Assembly: GCA_021323595.1 (NCBI GenBank) | Contig: JAJPKR010000018.1 | Span: 1 to 33,004 of the forward strand | Direction: 5' to 3' | Length of the DNA stretch: 33,004 nt | From: Terriglobia bacterium | GTDB lineage: Bacteria > Acidobacteriota > Terriglobia > Terriglobales > SCQP01 | Shown: positions 24,336 through 32,104 of the stretch, piece by piece | How positions within the stretch are numbered: position 1 is the first letter of the stretch | Layout: each line of letters starts with the position of its first letter | Notes under the pieces: model-generated | What the model was told of the DNA's origin: nothing | Database searches by the model: none | The model's input: the letters and a program-made list of their open reading frames with translations, nothing else | Made by a program: the position numbers and the translations under genes

Positions 24336-25784
24336 TTGCTTTCGATCTCGGTCCGCTACTTCACCGGCTACGCCGCCGCGGGGCGCGCGGACGACCGAGA
24401 GGCCGTGGAGTGGCCGCCGCACCCCGCGCGTCTCTTCATGGCCCTCGCAGCCGCTCACTTTACGTCCCGTGGCGGCCCCGCGGAGCGCGCTGCGCTCGCC
24501 TGGCTCGAGCAGCAGGCCCCGCCGGTCATCAGCGCCGGCGGTCACTCCGCGCGCTCCCGGGTCCTTCAGTACGTGCCCGTCAATGAGCTGGGGAAGAACG
24601 AGGCCGCCGTTCCCGTCCAATCCGCCCCCGGCCTCTTCCGCCAGCGCCAGCCGCGCTCTTTCCCGCGAGCTTGGCTTGAGCGCGAAACGGCCTATTTCAC
24701 CTGGCCGTCCGCTGAACCGAATAGTCATTTCCCAGCGCTCGCTGCCCTTTGCTCCAAAGTCACCCGCCTTGGCCACGCGTCCTGTCTCGTGCACGTCGCC
24801 GCCTCTGCCGACGCGGCACCCGAGCCACCCACCCTCGTTCCCGATCAGGACGGGGCCACCGACCAACTCCGCGTTGCTGTGCCGGGCACGCTTCAGCTCC
24901 TTGAAGAAACGTACGCCGCACCCGCGGAGCGAGAGACCAGACATGCGACGGTCTCGAGCACCCATGGCTACGCCCCTCCCCGGCAGCCCGGACCGCTCCT
25001 TCCCTCCACGGTCTGGCGGCCCGAGTTGGTTATTTTTGCGCTCAACCGGCGCAGCGGTCCTGTGCGCTTTCTCGACGCCGCCGCCACGCTCCAACTCACG
25101 GCCCGGTTGCGGCAGGCCGTTCTTTCCCACCTCGGCCCGACTGCACCCGAATCGCTCTCAGGCCACTGCGGCGTCGCGCGGGCCGAAAGGCCGCACCTCG
25201 CGATTCTGGCGCTCCCGTTCGCGGGCTATCAGCACGCCGACGGGCGCATCCTCGGGGTCGCTTTCGCCCTACCGTACGACCTTGCCCCCGAGGACCGCGC
25301 AAGCCTACTTCGGGCCCTAGCCCGGCTGCGCCAGCAGGGCCTCGCGCTCGGCCCCCTTGGCGTGTGGGACCTGATAGCCGGCGCCGACCTACAGCGCGAG
25401 ACACTGCGCGCACGGAGCTGGACCGCGGCCCAAACGGGCGCCAGTCGCTGGGCCTCCGTCACCCCCTTTGTTTTCGACCGACATCCCAGAGCAAAAGCGC
25501 GGGCGGCCTACATGGAGGAAGCGGTTCGATCGGTCCGCGAATCCTGGGAGCGCATCCGGCAGGAGCCAGCTGAAGTCAGCGTCGACCTCGTCCCGGTCTC
25601 AGCGCACATTGGCGTGCCGTCGTCTCGCGATTTCCCGCTAATGGCGCGCAAGGACGGCACCCGGCTGCGCCAGAGCCATGCGATCCTCCACTTCAGCCGT
25701 CCCGTGATGGGCCCCATCCTGCTGGGTGCTGGGCGCTTCCGCGGTTACGGCCTCTTTCGCCCCCTCCCGGAGTCCAAGCCATGA
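24336..25784 (+). CDS. csb2: Type I-G Cas5-Cas6 fusion-like protein Csb2
   Basis: This 482-residue protein is Csb2 (GSU0054 family), in which a Cas5-like N-terminal RAMP is joined to a Cas6-like C-terminal one. Support comes from the N-terminal SVRYFTGYAAAG and EWPPHPARLFMAL, the middle SVTPFVFDRHP, and the Cas6-type Gly-rich loop GAGRFRGYGLFRPL at the end. In a characterised I-G system Csb2 cuts the pre-crRNA and stays on the 3' end of the crRNA. The start is TTG at 24336, backed by AGGAGGGG at 24324-24331, which overlaps the end of csb1. Its stop overlaps the cas3 start as ATGA. Confidence 0.92.
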   Translation: MLSISVRYFTGYAAAGRADDREAVEWPPHPARLFMALAAAHFTSRGGPAERAALAWLEQQAPPVISAGGHSARSRVLQYVPVNELGKNEAAVPVQSAPGLFRQRQPRSFPRAWLERETAYFTWPSAEPNSHFPALAALCSKVTRLGHASCLVHVAASADAAPEPPTLVPDQDGATDQLRVAVPGTLQLLEETYAAPAERETRHATVSSTHGYAPPRQPGPLLPSTVWRPELVIFALNRRSGPVRFLDAAATLQLTARLRQAVLSHLGPTAPESLSGHCGVARAERPHLAILALPFAGYQHADGRILGVAFALPYDLAPEDRASLLRALARLRQQGLALGPLGVWDLIAGADLQRETLRARSWTAAQTGASRWASVTPFVFDRHPRAKARAAYMEEAVRSVRESWERIRQEPAEVSVDLVPVSAHIGVPSSRDFPLMARKDGTRLRQSHAILHFSRPVMGPILLGAGRFRGYGLFRPLPESKP

Positions 25785-28693
25785 GCTCGGCCGGTAGTGC
25801 GCGAGCGCCGATGCCATCCTTCGACGAGTTCTTCCGCGCTTTATGGGGCGGGCGCGAACCGTTCCCCTGGCAATCCATGCTGGCGCAGCGAGTGCTGACC
25901 GGGGCTTGGCCGGCGATCATTGACCTGCCGACTGCCGCAGGCAAGACCGCTTGCATCGATATTGCCCTTTACGCCCTGGCTGCCCAGGCCGACCTCGTGC
26001 ATCGCCTTGCGCCCCGCCGGATCTGGTGGGTCGTTGACCGCCGCATTGTCGTCGATCAGGCCTATGATCGCGCCCGCAAGATTCGTCACGGCCTGGAAGC
26101 AGCGGAGTCTGGCCCATTGCGCGTCGTCGCCGACCGCCTCAAACAACTTTCCGAGACAAGCGCTCCGCTGGTCGCGGGTCGCCTCCGCGGCGGTATTCCG
26201 CTTGACAACACGTTCGCCTCGCTTCCTAGCCAGCCAGCCGTCATCGCCACAACCGTGGACCAGATAGGATCGCGGCTTCTCTTCAGCGCTTACGGCACGA
26301 GCCCCGGCCTCGCCCCGATCGCTGCCGGTCTCGCGGCCAACGACAGCCTCATTTGTCTCGACGAGGCCCACCTCTCCGCCGCCTTCGAGCAGACCCTCTA
26401 CGCTATCGAAAAGCTGCGCACCTGGAAGACGGACGCCGCCCCCCTCCCACCGTTCGCTTTCGTCACGCTCTCAGCGACTGCCTCCGCGAGGCCCGGCGCT
26501 ACGGTATTTCCTGGTGTTGACCGTGCGGCCGCGCTCGCCTCGCCCGTTCTAAAGGCCCGCTCCTCCGCCCCCAAGCCCACCTGGCTCGCCCCGCCCTCGG
26601 TCGACATCGCCGCCGACGCCATCGACCACGCGCGCCGCTTCGCGTTGGAGGAAAACCGCCAGCGCGTTGCCGTCATGGTCAACCGCGTCGCGACAGCCGC
26701 CGAGATTGCGGACAAGCTCCGCATTACCTCAGTCGGGGCGCTCGACGTCGTCCTTCTCACCGGCCGCCTTCGGCCCCTCGACCGCGACGTCTTGCTCGAC
26801 CGCTGGGCCCCCCACCTCCGCGCCGAAGAGCCGCAGCCACACCCCCGCCCCATCGTCGTGGTCGCCACGCAGTGCCTCGAGGTCGGAGCCGACTTCAGCT
26901 TCGACGCCCTTGTCACCGAGTGCGCCAGCTTCGACGCGCTTCGCCAGCGCCTCGGGCGCCTGAATCGCCTCGGGGCCCCGGAGCCGGCGCCTGCGGTGCT
27001 TCTCGTGCGCGCCGACGACGAAAAGCGGAACGACCGCGACCCCGTCTACGGCCCGGCCCTGGCAGCAACGTGGAATTGGCTGTGCGCTGCCGCCAAGGGC
27101 GTCGGAGAAGGCAAGCGCAGGACGCGCGAGATGGACCTATCAACGGCCGCATGCGAGGAGCTCTGGAATCAGTTGGACGACGCCGCGCGCGCCCGGCTTC
27201 TCCCGCCGCGCCCGCCCGCGCCTTCGCTCCTACCCGCGCATCTCGACCTTCTCTGCCAAACCGAGCCCGCAGCCGCCCCGCAACCCGAGGTGCCCCTCTA
27301 TCTCCATGGCGTCGGCCGCCACGACGCCGAAGTCCAGGTCGTCTGGCGCGCCGATCTCCACGAGGGCAATCAAGGGGATTGGGAGGGACTCGTCGCGCTA
27401 GCCCGACCCCTCACCCAAGAGGCGGTCGCCGCGCCGATATGGCGCGTCCGCCAATGGCTGGCTGCAACCCCCACTGAGACAGACGAAGCGGACGTGGAGG
27501 GCGCGACCTATCCTGCCGGCGCCAGCGAGCGCACCGTCCGCCCGTGCCTTCTGTGGCGCGGACAGGGGAAGTCGCGGATCGCGGAGACCGCCTCTGACAT
27601 CTTCCCCGGGTGCACACTGGTTGTCCCGCTTGCCTACGGCCTGGACCCTCTTGCCCAGCCGCTATTCCCTGACGAAGGCCAAGCCGCCGGCCAGCCCCAG
27701 GACCTCTGGGAGCTGGCAAACCTTCGTGCTGGGCGCCGAGCCGCCGCCCTCCGGATCTCGCGTCCCGTCCTCGCGCCCTGGCGCAACAGCCCCGATGTCG
27801 CGCGCCTTTGCAGCCTTGCCGATGACGACGGCCTCGACGCCGGCGAGCTTAGCGCCGCTCTCAAATCCGCATCCCGGGCCGCCGACCTCCCCTTGTGGCT
27901 TCGCGACCTGCTCGCTGAACTGGCCGACCATCCGCGAGCCGTCCCCCTGCCCTCCGGCGGTTTGCTCGTGCAGGGTCCGCAGCCCCCCGCGAGCGATCCC
28001 ATCGGCGATGCATTCGCCGATGACCTGGACCTCCTAGCCCCTGGCAACAATAAGGTCACCCTCGACGACCACACCGCGACCGTCGCCCACTTCGCCCGAA
28101 AGTACACCTTGCTCTGCGTACCGGCATTGGCCTCAACGTTTGCGGCCGCGGCCCTATGGCACGATGTCGGCAAGCTCGACCCGCGCTTCCAACTGCTCCT
28201 CCGCAACGGGGACGAAGCCGATCCCGAAACCCGCCCGCTAGCCAAATCCGGTCGAGCTCCCCTCGCTGCCGGCGCGGCCCGCGCGGAGCTTCTCCGTCGT
28301 TGCCAACTGCCGGCCAAGTTCCGTCACGAAGTCCTATCGGCGCAGATGGCCGAAAAGCTGGCTCCCGACGCCAGCGGCATCGATCTTGAACTTCTCCTCC
28401 ACCTGGTCGCCTCCCATCACGGCTACTGTCGGGCCTTCCCCCCCGTCTGCCACGACCCGGAACCGCCCCCGCTCGAAGGGCCCCTGCCCCCCGGGACCGC
28501 CGTGGAAACAGCCGCCAACCTGAGGCCTTTTGCAACGCCGCCGCATCGCCTGGACAGCGGCTTCGCCGAGCGATTTTGGTCCCTCAATCGGCGCTTCGGC
28601 TGGTGGGGCCTCGCCTATCTCGAGGCCATCTTCCGCCTCGCTGACTGGGCTGGCAGCCGCTGGCAACTCGACGGTCAGGAGAACGAAGCATGA
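25781..28693 (+). CDS. cas3: Type I-G Cas3 helicase with C-terminal HD nuclease
   Basis: This 970-residue Cas3 has the reversed domain order typical of I-G. A superfamily 2 helicase comes first: Walker A-like PTAAGKTA (Lys55), DEAH at 194-197, then QCLEVGADFSFDALVTE and RQRLGRLNRLG in the second RecA domain. The HD nuclease comes last: WHDVGKLDPRFQ (His794-Asp795) and ASHHGYCRAFP (about 880). The enzyme is recruited to the R-loop, where it nicks and degrades target DNA. ATGA overlaps at both ends couple it to csb2 and cas8g; known I-G work found Cas3 held by Cas8g, which fits the coupling. All expected motifs are present. Confidence 0.95.
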   Translation: MSSAGSARAPMPSFDEFFRALWGGREPFPWQSMLAQRVLTGAWPAIIDLPTAAGKTACIDIALYALAAQADLVHRLAPRRIWWVVDRRIVVDQAYDRARKIRHGLEAAESGPLRVVADRLKQLSETSAPLVAGRLRGGIPLDNTFASLPSQPAVIATTVDQIGSRLLFSAYGTSPGLAPIAAGLAANDSLICLDEAHLSAAFEQTLYAIEKLRTWKTDAAPLPPFAFVTLSATASARPGATVFPGVDRAAALASPVLKARSSAPKPTWLAPPSVDIAADAIDHARRFALEENRQRVAVMVNRVATAAEIADKLRITSVGALDVVLLTGRLRPLDRDVLLDRWAPHLRAEEPQPHPRPIVVVATQCLEVGADFSFDALVTECASFDALRQRLGRLNRLGAPEPAPAVLLVRADDEKRNDRDPVYGPALAATWNWLCAAAKGVGEGKRRTREMDLSTAACEELWNQLDDAARARLLPPRPPAPSLLPAHLDLLCQTEPAAAPQPEVPLYLHGVGRHDAEVQVVWRADLHEGNQGDWEGLVALARPLTQEAVAAPIWRVRQWLAATPTETDEADVEGATYPAGASERTVRPCLLWRGQGKSRIAETASDIFPGCTLVVPLAYGLDPLAQPLFPDEGQAAGQPQDLWELANLRAGRRAAALRISRPVLAPWRNSPDVARLCSLADDDGLDAGELSAALKSASRAADLPLWLRDLLAELADHPRAVPLPSGGLLVQGPQPPASDPIGDAFADDLDLLAPGNNKVTLDDHTATVAHFARKYTLLCVPALASTFAAAALWHDVGKLDPRFQLLLRNGDEADPETRPLAKSGRAPLAAGAARAELLRRCQLPAKFRHEVLSAQMAEKLAPDASGIDLELLLHLVASHHGYCRAFPPVCHDPEPPPLEGPLPPGTAVETAANLRPFATPPHRLDSGFAERFWSLNRRFGWWGLAYLEAIFRLADWAGSRWQLDGQENEA

Positions 28694-29637
28694 CCGTCGA
28701 CCACCGCCTCGAATTGCCTGCCCTCGATGGGTCCAACCCGCTCGCCTTCCTTGCTGCCCTCGGCGTTCTGGTATCCCTCGCGCCCGAACCCGCCCTCAAC
28801 CTGCGTCTCTCTTGGCGCCGCGCCGCCCGGGTCACTCCGACGATTCACGCCGCCTCGCCGCTCGACGCCGAAACGCTCTGCGGCCTCCTGGCCCACACCC
28901 CCGCAGCCGCTCCGCCCCTCGTGGCGCAGCATGATGTCCTCGACATCACGTGTGAGGAGTTTCGGGGGTGTGCCAGCGACCTCATCATTAAGCGCCTCCG
29001 CACCGATCTCGATGTGCTTGCGGCGTTCGGCGCCGACGCCGACGGCGACTCCGGCCGAATCGCCCGTACCCAGTTCTGCTTCACCTCCGGCTCGGGCCAC
29101 CAGAAGTTCCTCGAGAACGCCCGCGTGCTGACCGCGAGGGCGGACGAACGAAAATTCCGCGAAGCGCTCTTCATGCCCTGGAGCCGCACCGACCAGAAAT
29201 ACTCGATGCGCTGGGACCCCGCCGACGACCGGCGCTACGCGTATCTGGCCGCCGACCCTAGCACCCTCTGCAAAGACGGGACGGTATGGATGGCTAACCT
29301 CCTCGCGTACCGAGCGCTCACCCTCTTCCCCTGTGTCCCGGACTCCCGCAGCGCCTCGAAGTCCCACGGCGCCTCGGGCCCCCGCGACGCGCAGACCGTC
29401 GCCTGGTCCAGCGAAGATGGCCGGCGCGAGCCATTTTTCGCGTGGCCCATCTGGGAGCCCCCGGCCGCCCTCGACGCGATCCGCTCCCTCCTCCAAATGG
29501 CCGACATTTCGGACAGCGCGGCAGCGCCGGAGCTGCGGCGGCGCGGGATCACCGGCGTTTTCTGCAGCCGACGCCTTCGCGTCGGCTCGGGCGCCAATTT
29601 CAAGCTCAATTTTGCTCCTGCCCGCGCCCTGTGGTAG
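28690..29637 (+). CDS. cas8g: Probable type I-G Cas8 (small large-subunit candidate)
   Basis: This 315-residue protein occupies the place of the large subunit next to cas3. It opens with LPALDGSNPLAFLAALGVLVSL, the kind of N-terminus shared by type I-G Cas8 proteins (GSU0052/Csb3 group and Csx17). It also has FTSGSGHQKFLENAR, MPWSRTDQKYSMRWDPADDRRYAY and a Gly-rich region near the end. I cannot decide by eye between the GSU0052/Csb3 and Csx17 families, but the short length fits the former better. It would hold Cas3 on the effector and check the PAM. The start overlaps the cas3 stop (ATGA). A 102-base gap with no gene follows. Confidence 0.68.
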   Translation: MTVDHRLELPALDGSNPLAFLAALGVLVSLAPEPALNLRLSWRRAARVTPTIHAASPLDAETLCGLLAHTPAAAPPLVAQHDVLDITCEEFRGCASDLIIKRLRTDLDVLAAFGADADGDSGRIARTQFCFTSGSGHQKFLENARVLTARADERKFREALFMPWSRTDQKYSMRWDPADDRRYAYLAADPSTLCKDGTVWMANLLAYRALTLFPCVPDSRSASKSHGASGPRDAQTVAWSSEDGRREPFFAWPIWEPPAALDAIRSLLQMADISDSAAAPELRRRGITGVFCSRRLRVGSGANFKLNFAPARALW

Positions 29638-29739
29638 CCGCCCGTAACCTCAAGGCTTCCCCCCTGAGACCCTGTGTGCCACCCGAACCCTCGGTGCCTG
29701 TCACAATAGCTCACGGCACTAGTCCGCCGCGCCAAACCT

Positions 29740-30033
29740 ATGCGCTCGACCTATCTGGTCTGTTACGACATCTGCGACGATAAGCGGCTGCGGGCAGTTT
29801 TCAAGGCGATGCGCGACTTCGGCGATCATCTGCAGTACTCGATCTTCGAGTGCCAGTTCACCGCCAGCGAGCTGATCCGCTGCCGGGAGACGCTGCGGCG
29901 CCTCATCAATCACGCCGAGGACCAGGTGCTCTTCGTCTGCCTCGGCCCCTCGGCAGGACGGGGAGACCGGGTCATCTCCGCCCTCGGCAAGCCCTACCAG
30001 GTGACCTTCGATGCCCCCTGCATCGTGGCCTGA
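29740..30033 (+). CDS. cas2: CRISPR integrase subunit Cas2
   Basis: This 97-residue protein has the Cas2 ferredoxin-like fold pattern with STYLVCYDICDDKRLRAVFK at its N-terminus (catalytic-type Asp in YDI), a QYSIFECQFT strand, and a short C-terminal strand. It forms the dimer that bridges two Cas1 dimers during spacer integration. It begins the adaptation block 102 bases after cas8g. CACAAT at 29702-29707 is a faint -10 candidate, so it may have its own promoter. Its end overlaps cas4/cas1 by 23 bases in another frame. Its codon use looks like the host genes rather than the effector block. Confidence 0.95.
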   Translation: MRSTYLVCYDICDDKRLRAVFKAMRDFGDHLQYSIFECQFTASELIRCRETLRRLINHAEDQVLFVCLGPSAGRGDRVISALGKPYQVTFDAPCIVA

Positions 30034-31888
30034 GCCGGGCGGCGCGGCGCCGGCGCCGGAGCCCGGCGCGCTCGAGCGCCATCTGGGCAAGAAGCTGCCC
30101 GACCTGCTGCCCGCGCGCATGGTGAACGAGTTCGTTTATTGCCCGCGGCTGTTTTATTACGAGTGGGTGGAGAAGGTTTTCGTGGGCAGCGCCGACACCG
30201 CGGAGGGCCGGGCGCGCCACCGCCGCGTCGAGGCCGAAGCCGACGCCCTGCCCGCAGCGGCAGAGGTCGAGCCGGAAAAGATCCACTCCCGCTCGATCGA
30301 ACTCTCGAGCCCGCGGCTGGGGCTGATCGCCAAGCTCGATCTGATCGAGAGCGCGCCGGGCGACGCCTCGGTCACGCCGGTGGATTACAAGAAGGGGCGG
30401 CCGCGGGAGAGCGCCGGCGACGCCGGCCCCGCCGCCTGGCCGGCTGATCGCGCGCAGATCGCCGCACAGGTCGCGATTTTGCGCGACAACGGCTACGCCT
30501 GCGACGGCGGAGTGCTGTATTACGCCGCCACCAAGCAGCGGGTGCGGGTCGTCTTCGACGCCGCGCTCGAGTCCGAACTGCTGGCGACGCTGGCGGCGGC
30601 GCGCGCCGCCGCCGCCAGCGACCAAATCCCTCCACCGCTCGTGGATAGCCCGAAGTGCCCGCGCTGCTCGCTGGTCGGCATCTGCCTGCCGGACGAAACC
30701 AACGCGCTGCGCGCACGCCTGGTGCAGCTCGCCCCGGCCGAGCCGGCAATCCGCCAACTGCCGCTCTTTGCCGGCGTCAACGGCGCGCGCGAATCGCTCG
30801 AGCTGCGCCCGCTCGTCGTCCCGCGGGACGAATGCAAGGCCGTCTACCTCAACACCCAGGGCTGGCGCGTGGGCAAGTCCGGGGAAGTGTTCCAGGTGCG
30901 CGGGCCGGCCGAGGGCAAGGGCCGGTCGCGGCCCGACGAGGTCAAGCTCGAGTTCCGCCTGGGCGAGATCTCGCAGGTCAACGTCTTCGGCAGCGTGCAG
31001 ATCACCACCCAGGCGCTGCAGGCGCTCTGCGAGGCGGAAGTGCCGGTCTGCTTCTATTCGCAGGGCGGATACTTCTACGGCCTCGCCACCGGCCTCGGCT
31101 TGCGCAACGTGTTTCTGCGCCGCACGCAGTTTCTGTCGGCGGAGAACCCCGCCCTGGCGCTCGCTTTGGCGCGGCGCCTGGTCGCCGGCAAGATCCGCAA
31201 CCAGCGCGTGATGCTGCAGCGCAACCATATTGAGCCGCCGGAGGACGCGCTGCGCCTGCTGCGCGCGCTCGCCGACAACGCCGAGGCCGCCGCCTCGCCG
31301 GAGACGCTGCTCGGCATCGAGGGCGCGGCCGCGCGGGCGTACTTTGCTCATTTCGCGGGCATGCTCAAGGTCGAGGCCGAGGGCGGCGAAGCGGCGGATG
31401 CCGCAGGCGAGCTGCTGCGCTTCGATTTTCAGGGGCGCAACCGGCGGCCGCCGCTGGACCCCGTTAATGCCCTGCTCTCGCTCGCGTATGCCATGCTCGC
31501 CAAGGACGCCACCATCGTTTGCCTTGCCGCCGGCTTCGACCCGTTCTGGGGCTTCTACCATCAGCCGCGCTTCGGCCGCCCCTCGCTGGCGCTGGATCTG
31601 ATGGAGCCCTTCCGCCCGCTCGTCGCCGACTCGGTCGTCCTCACCGCCATCAACACCGGTATGATTCGCGCCCGCGACTTCGTGCGCGCCGGCCCCGGCG
31701 TCGCGCTCAGGCCGGAGGCGCGGCGCACGTTTTACTACGCCTACGAGCAGCGCATCGAATCCCTGGTGACGCACCCGCTCTTCGGTTACCGTTGCAGTTA
31801 TCGGCGCATGCTCGAGATTCAAACGCGTCTCTTCGCGCGCTGGCTGACCGGCGAGATTCCCGAATATCCAGTCTTCACGACCCGTTAA
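30011..31888 (+). CDS. cas4/cas1: Cas4-Cas1 fusion adaptation protein
   Basis: This 625-residue protein joins a Cas4 nuclease (about 35-230) to Cas1 (about 250-625). Cas4 has the iron-sulfur cysteines Cys44, Cys216, Cys219 and Cys225 and the nuclease acids Asp110 and Asp125-Tyr-Lys127. Cas1 has the integrase metal site Glu437 (GIEGAAARAYF), His517 (GFYHQPRFGRP) and Asp529/Glu532 (LALDLMEPFRP). Cas4 trims prespacers and sets PAM orientation; Cas1 inserts them. The fusion is typical of type I-G. The ATG at 30011 overlaps cas2 by 23 bases; an ATG at 30119 would drop only a Pro/Ala-rich lead of 36 residues and cannot be excluded. The array leader follows directly. Confidence 0.96.
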   Translation: MPPASWPEPGGAAPAPEPGALERHLGKKLPDLLPARMVNEFVYCPRLFYYEWVEKVFVGSADTAEGRARHRRVEAEADALPAAAEVEPEKIHSRSIELSSPRLGLIAKLDLIESAPGDASVTPVDYKKGRPRESAGDAGPAAWPADRAQIAAQVAILRDNGYACDGGVLYYAATKQRVRVVFDAALESELLATLAAARAAAASDQIPPPLVDSPKCPRCSLVGICLPDETNALRARLVQLAPAEPAIRQLPLFAGVNGARESLELRPLVVPRDECKAVYLNTQGWRVGKSGEVFQVRGPAEGKGRSRPDEVKLEFRLGEISQVNVFGSVQITTQALQALCEAEVPVCFYSQGGYFYGLATGLGLRNVFLRRTQFLSAENPALALALARRLVAGKIRNQRVMLQRNHIEPPEDALRLLRALADNAEAAASPETLLGIEGAAARAYFAHFAGMLKVEAEGGEAADAAGELLRFDFQGRNRRPPLDPVNALLSLAYAMLAKDATIVCLAAGFDPFWGFYHQPRFGRPSLALDLMEPFRPLVADSVVLTAINTGMIRARDFVRAGPGVALRPEARRTFYYAYEQRIESLVTHPLFGYRCSYRRMLEIQTRLFARWLTGEIPEYPVFTTR

Positions 31889-32104
31889 CGGCATGGCTTC
31901 AGGCGCACATTTCGAGTCCGCGGCCCCGCGCGAGCGGCGAGGTGGTGCGGCCGGCCCCGCGCCCGCTCGCGCCGCCTATGGCGCTGCGCTACAATGGCTT
32001 GGCTGCCGTCCGCCGCGCCCGGCCCGGCCGCGCGCGGCTCGCCCCCAGGGGCGCTCGCAGGTGCGTCCGGCCGGCGTTGAAAACACGAAGCTTGCTTGCG
32101 CGCG
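31889..32104 (+). promoter_or_regulatory. CRISPR leader
   Basis: The 216 bases between cas4/cas1 and the first repeat should hold the leader, because the repeats end in the usual ATTGAAGC-type 3' end when read on the plus strand. TACAAT at 31990-31995 is the best -10 candidate, which would place the start of the pre-crRNA about 100 bases before the first repeat. The leader is GC-rich rather than AT-rich. GTTGAAAAC at 32077-32085 near the array echoes the repeat end and may be part of an anchoring sequence. Confidence 0.6.
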
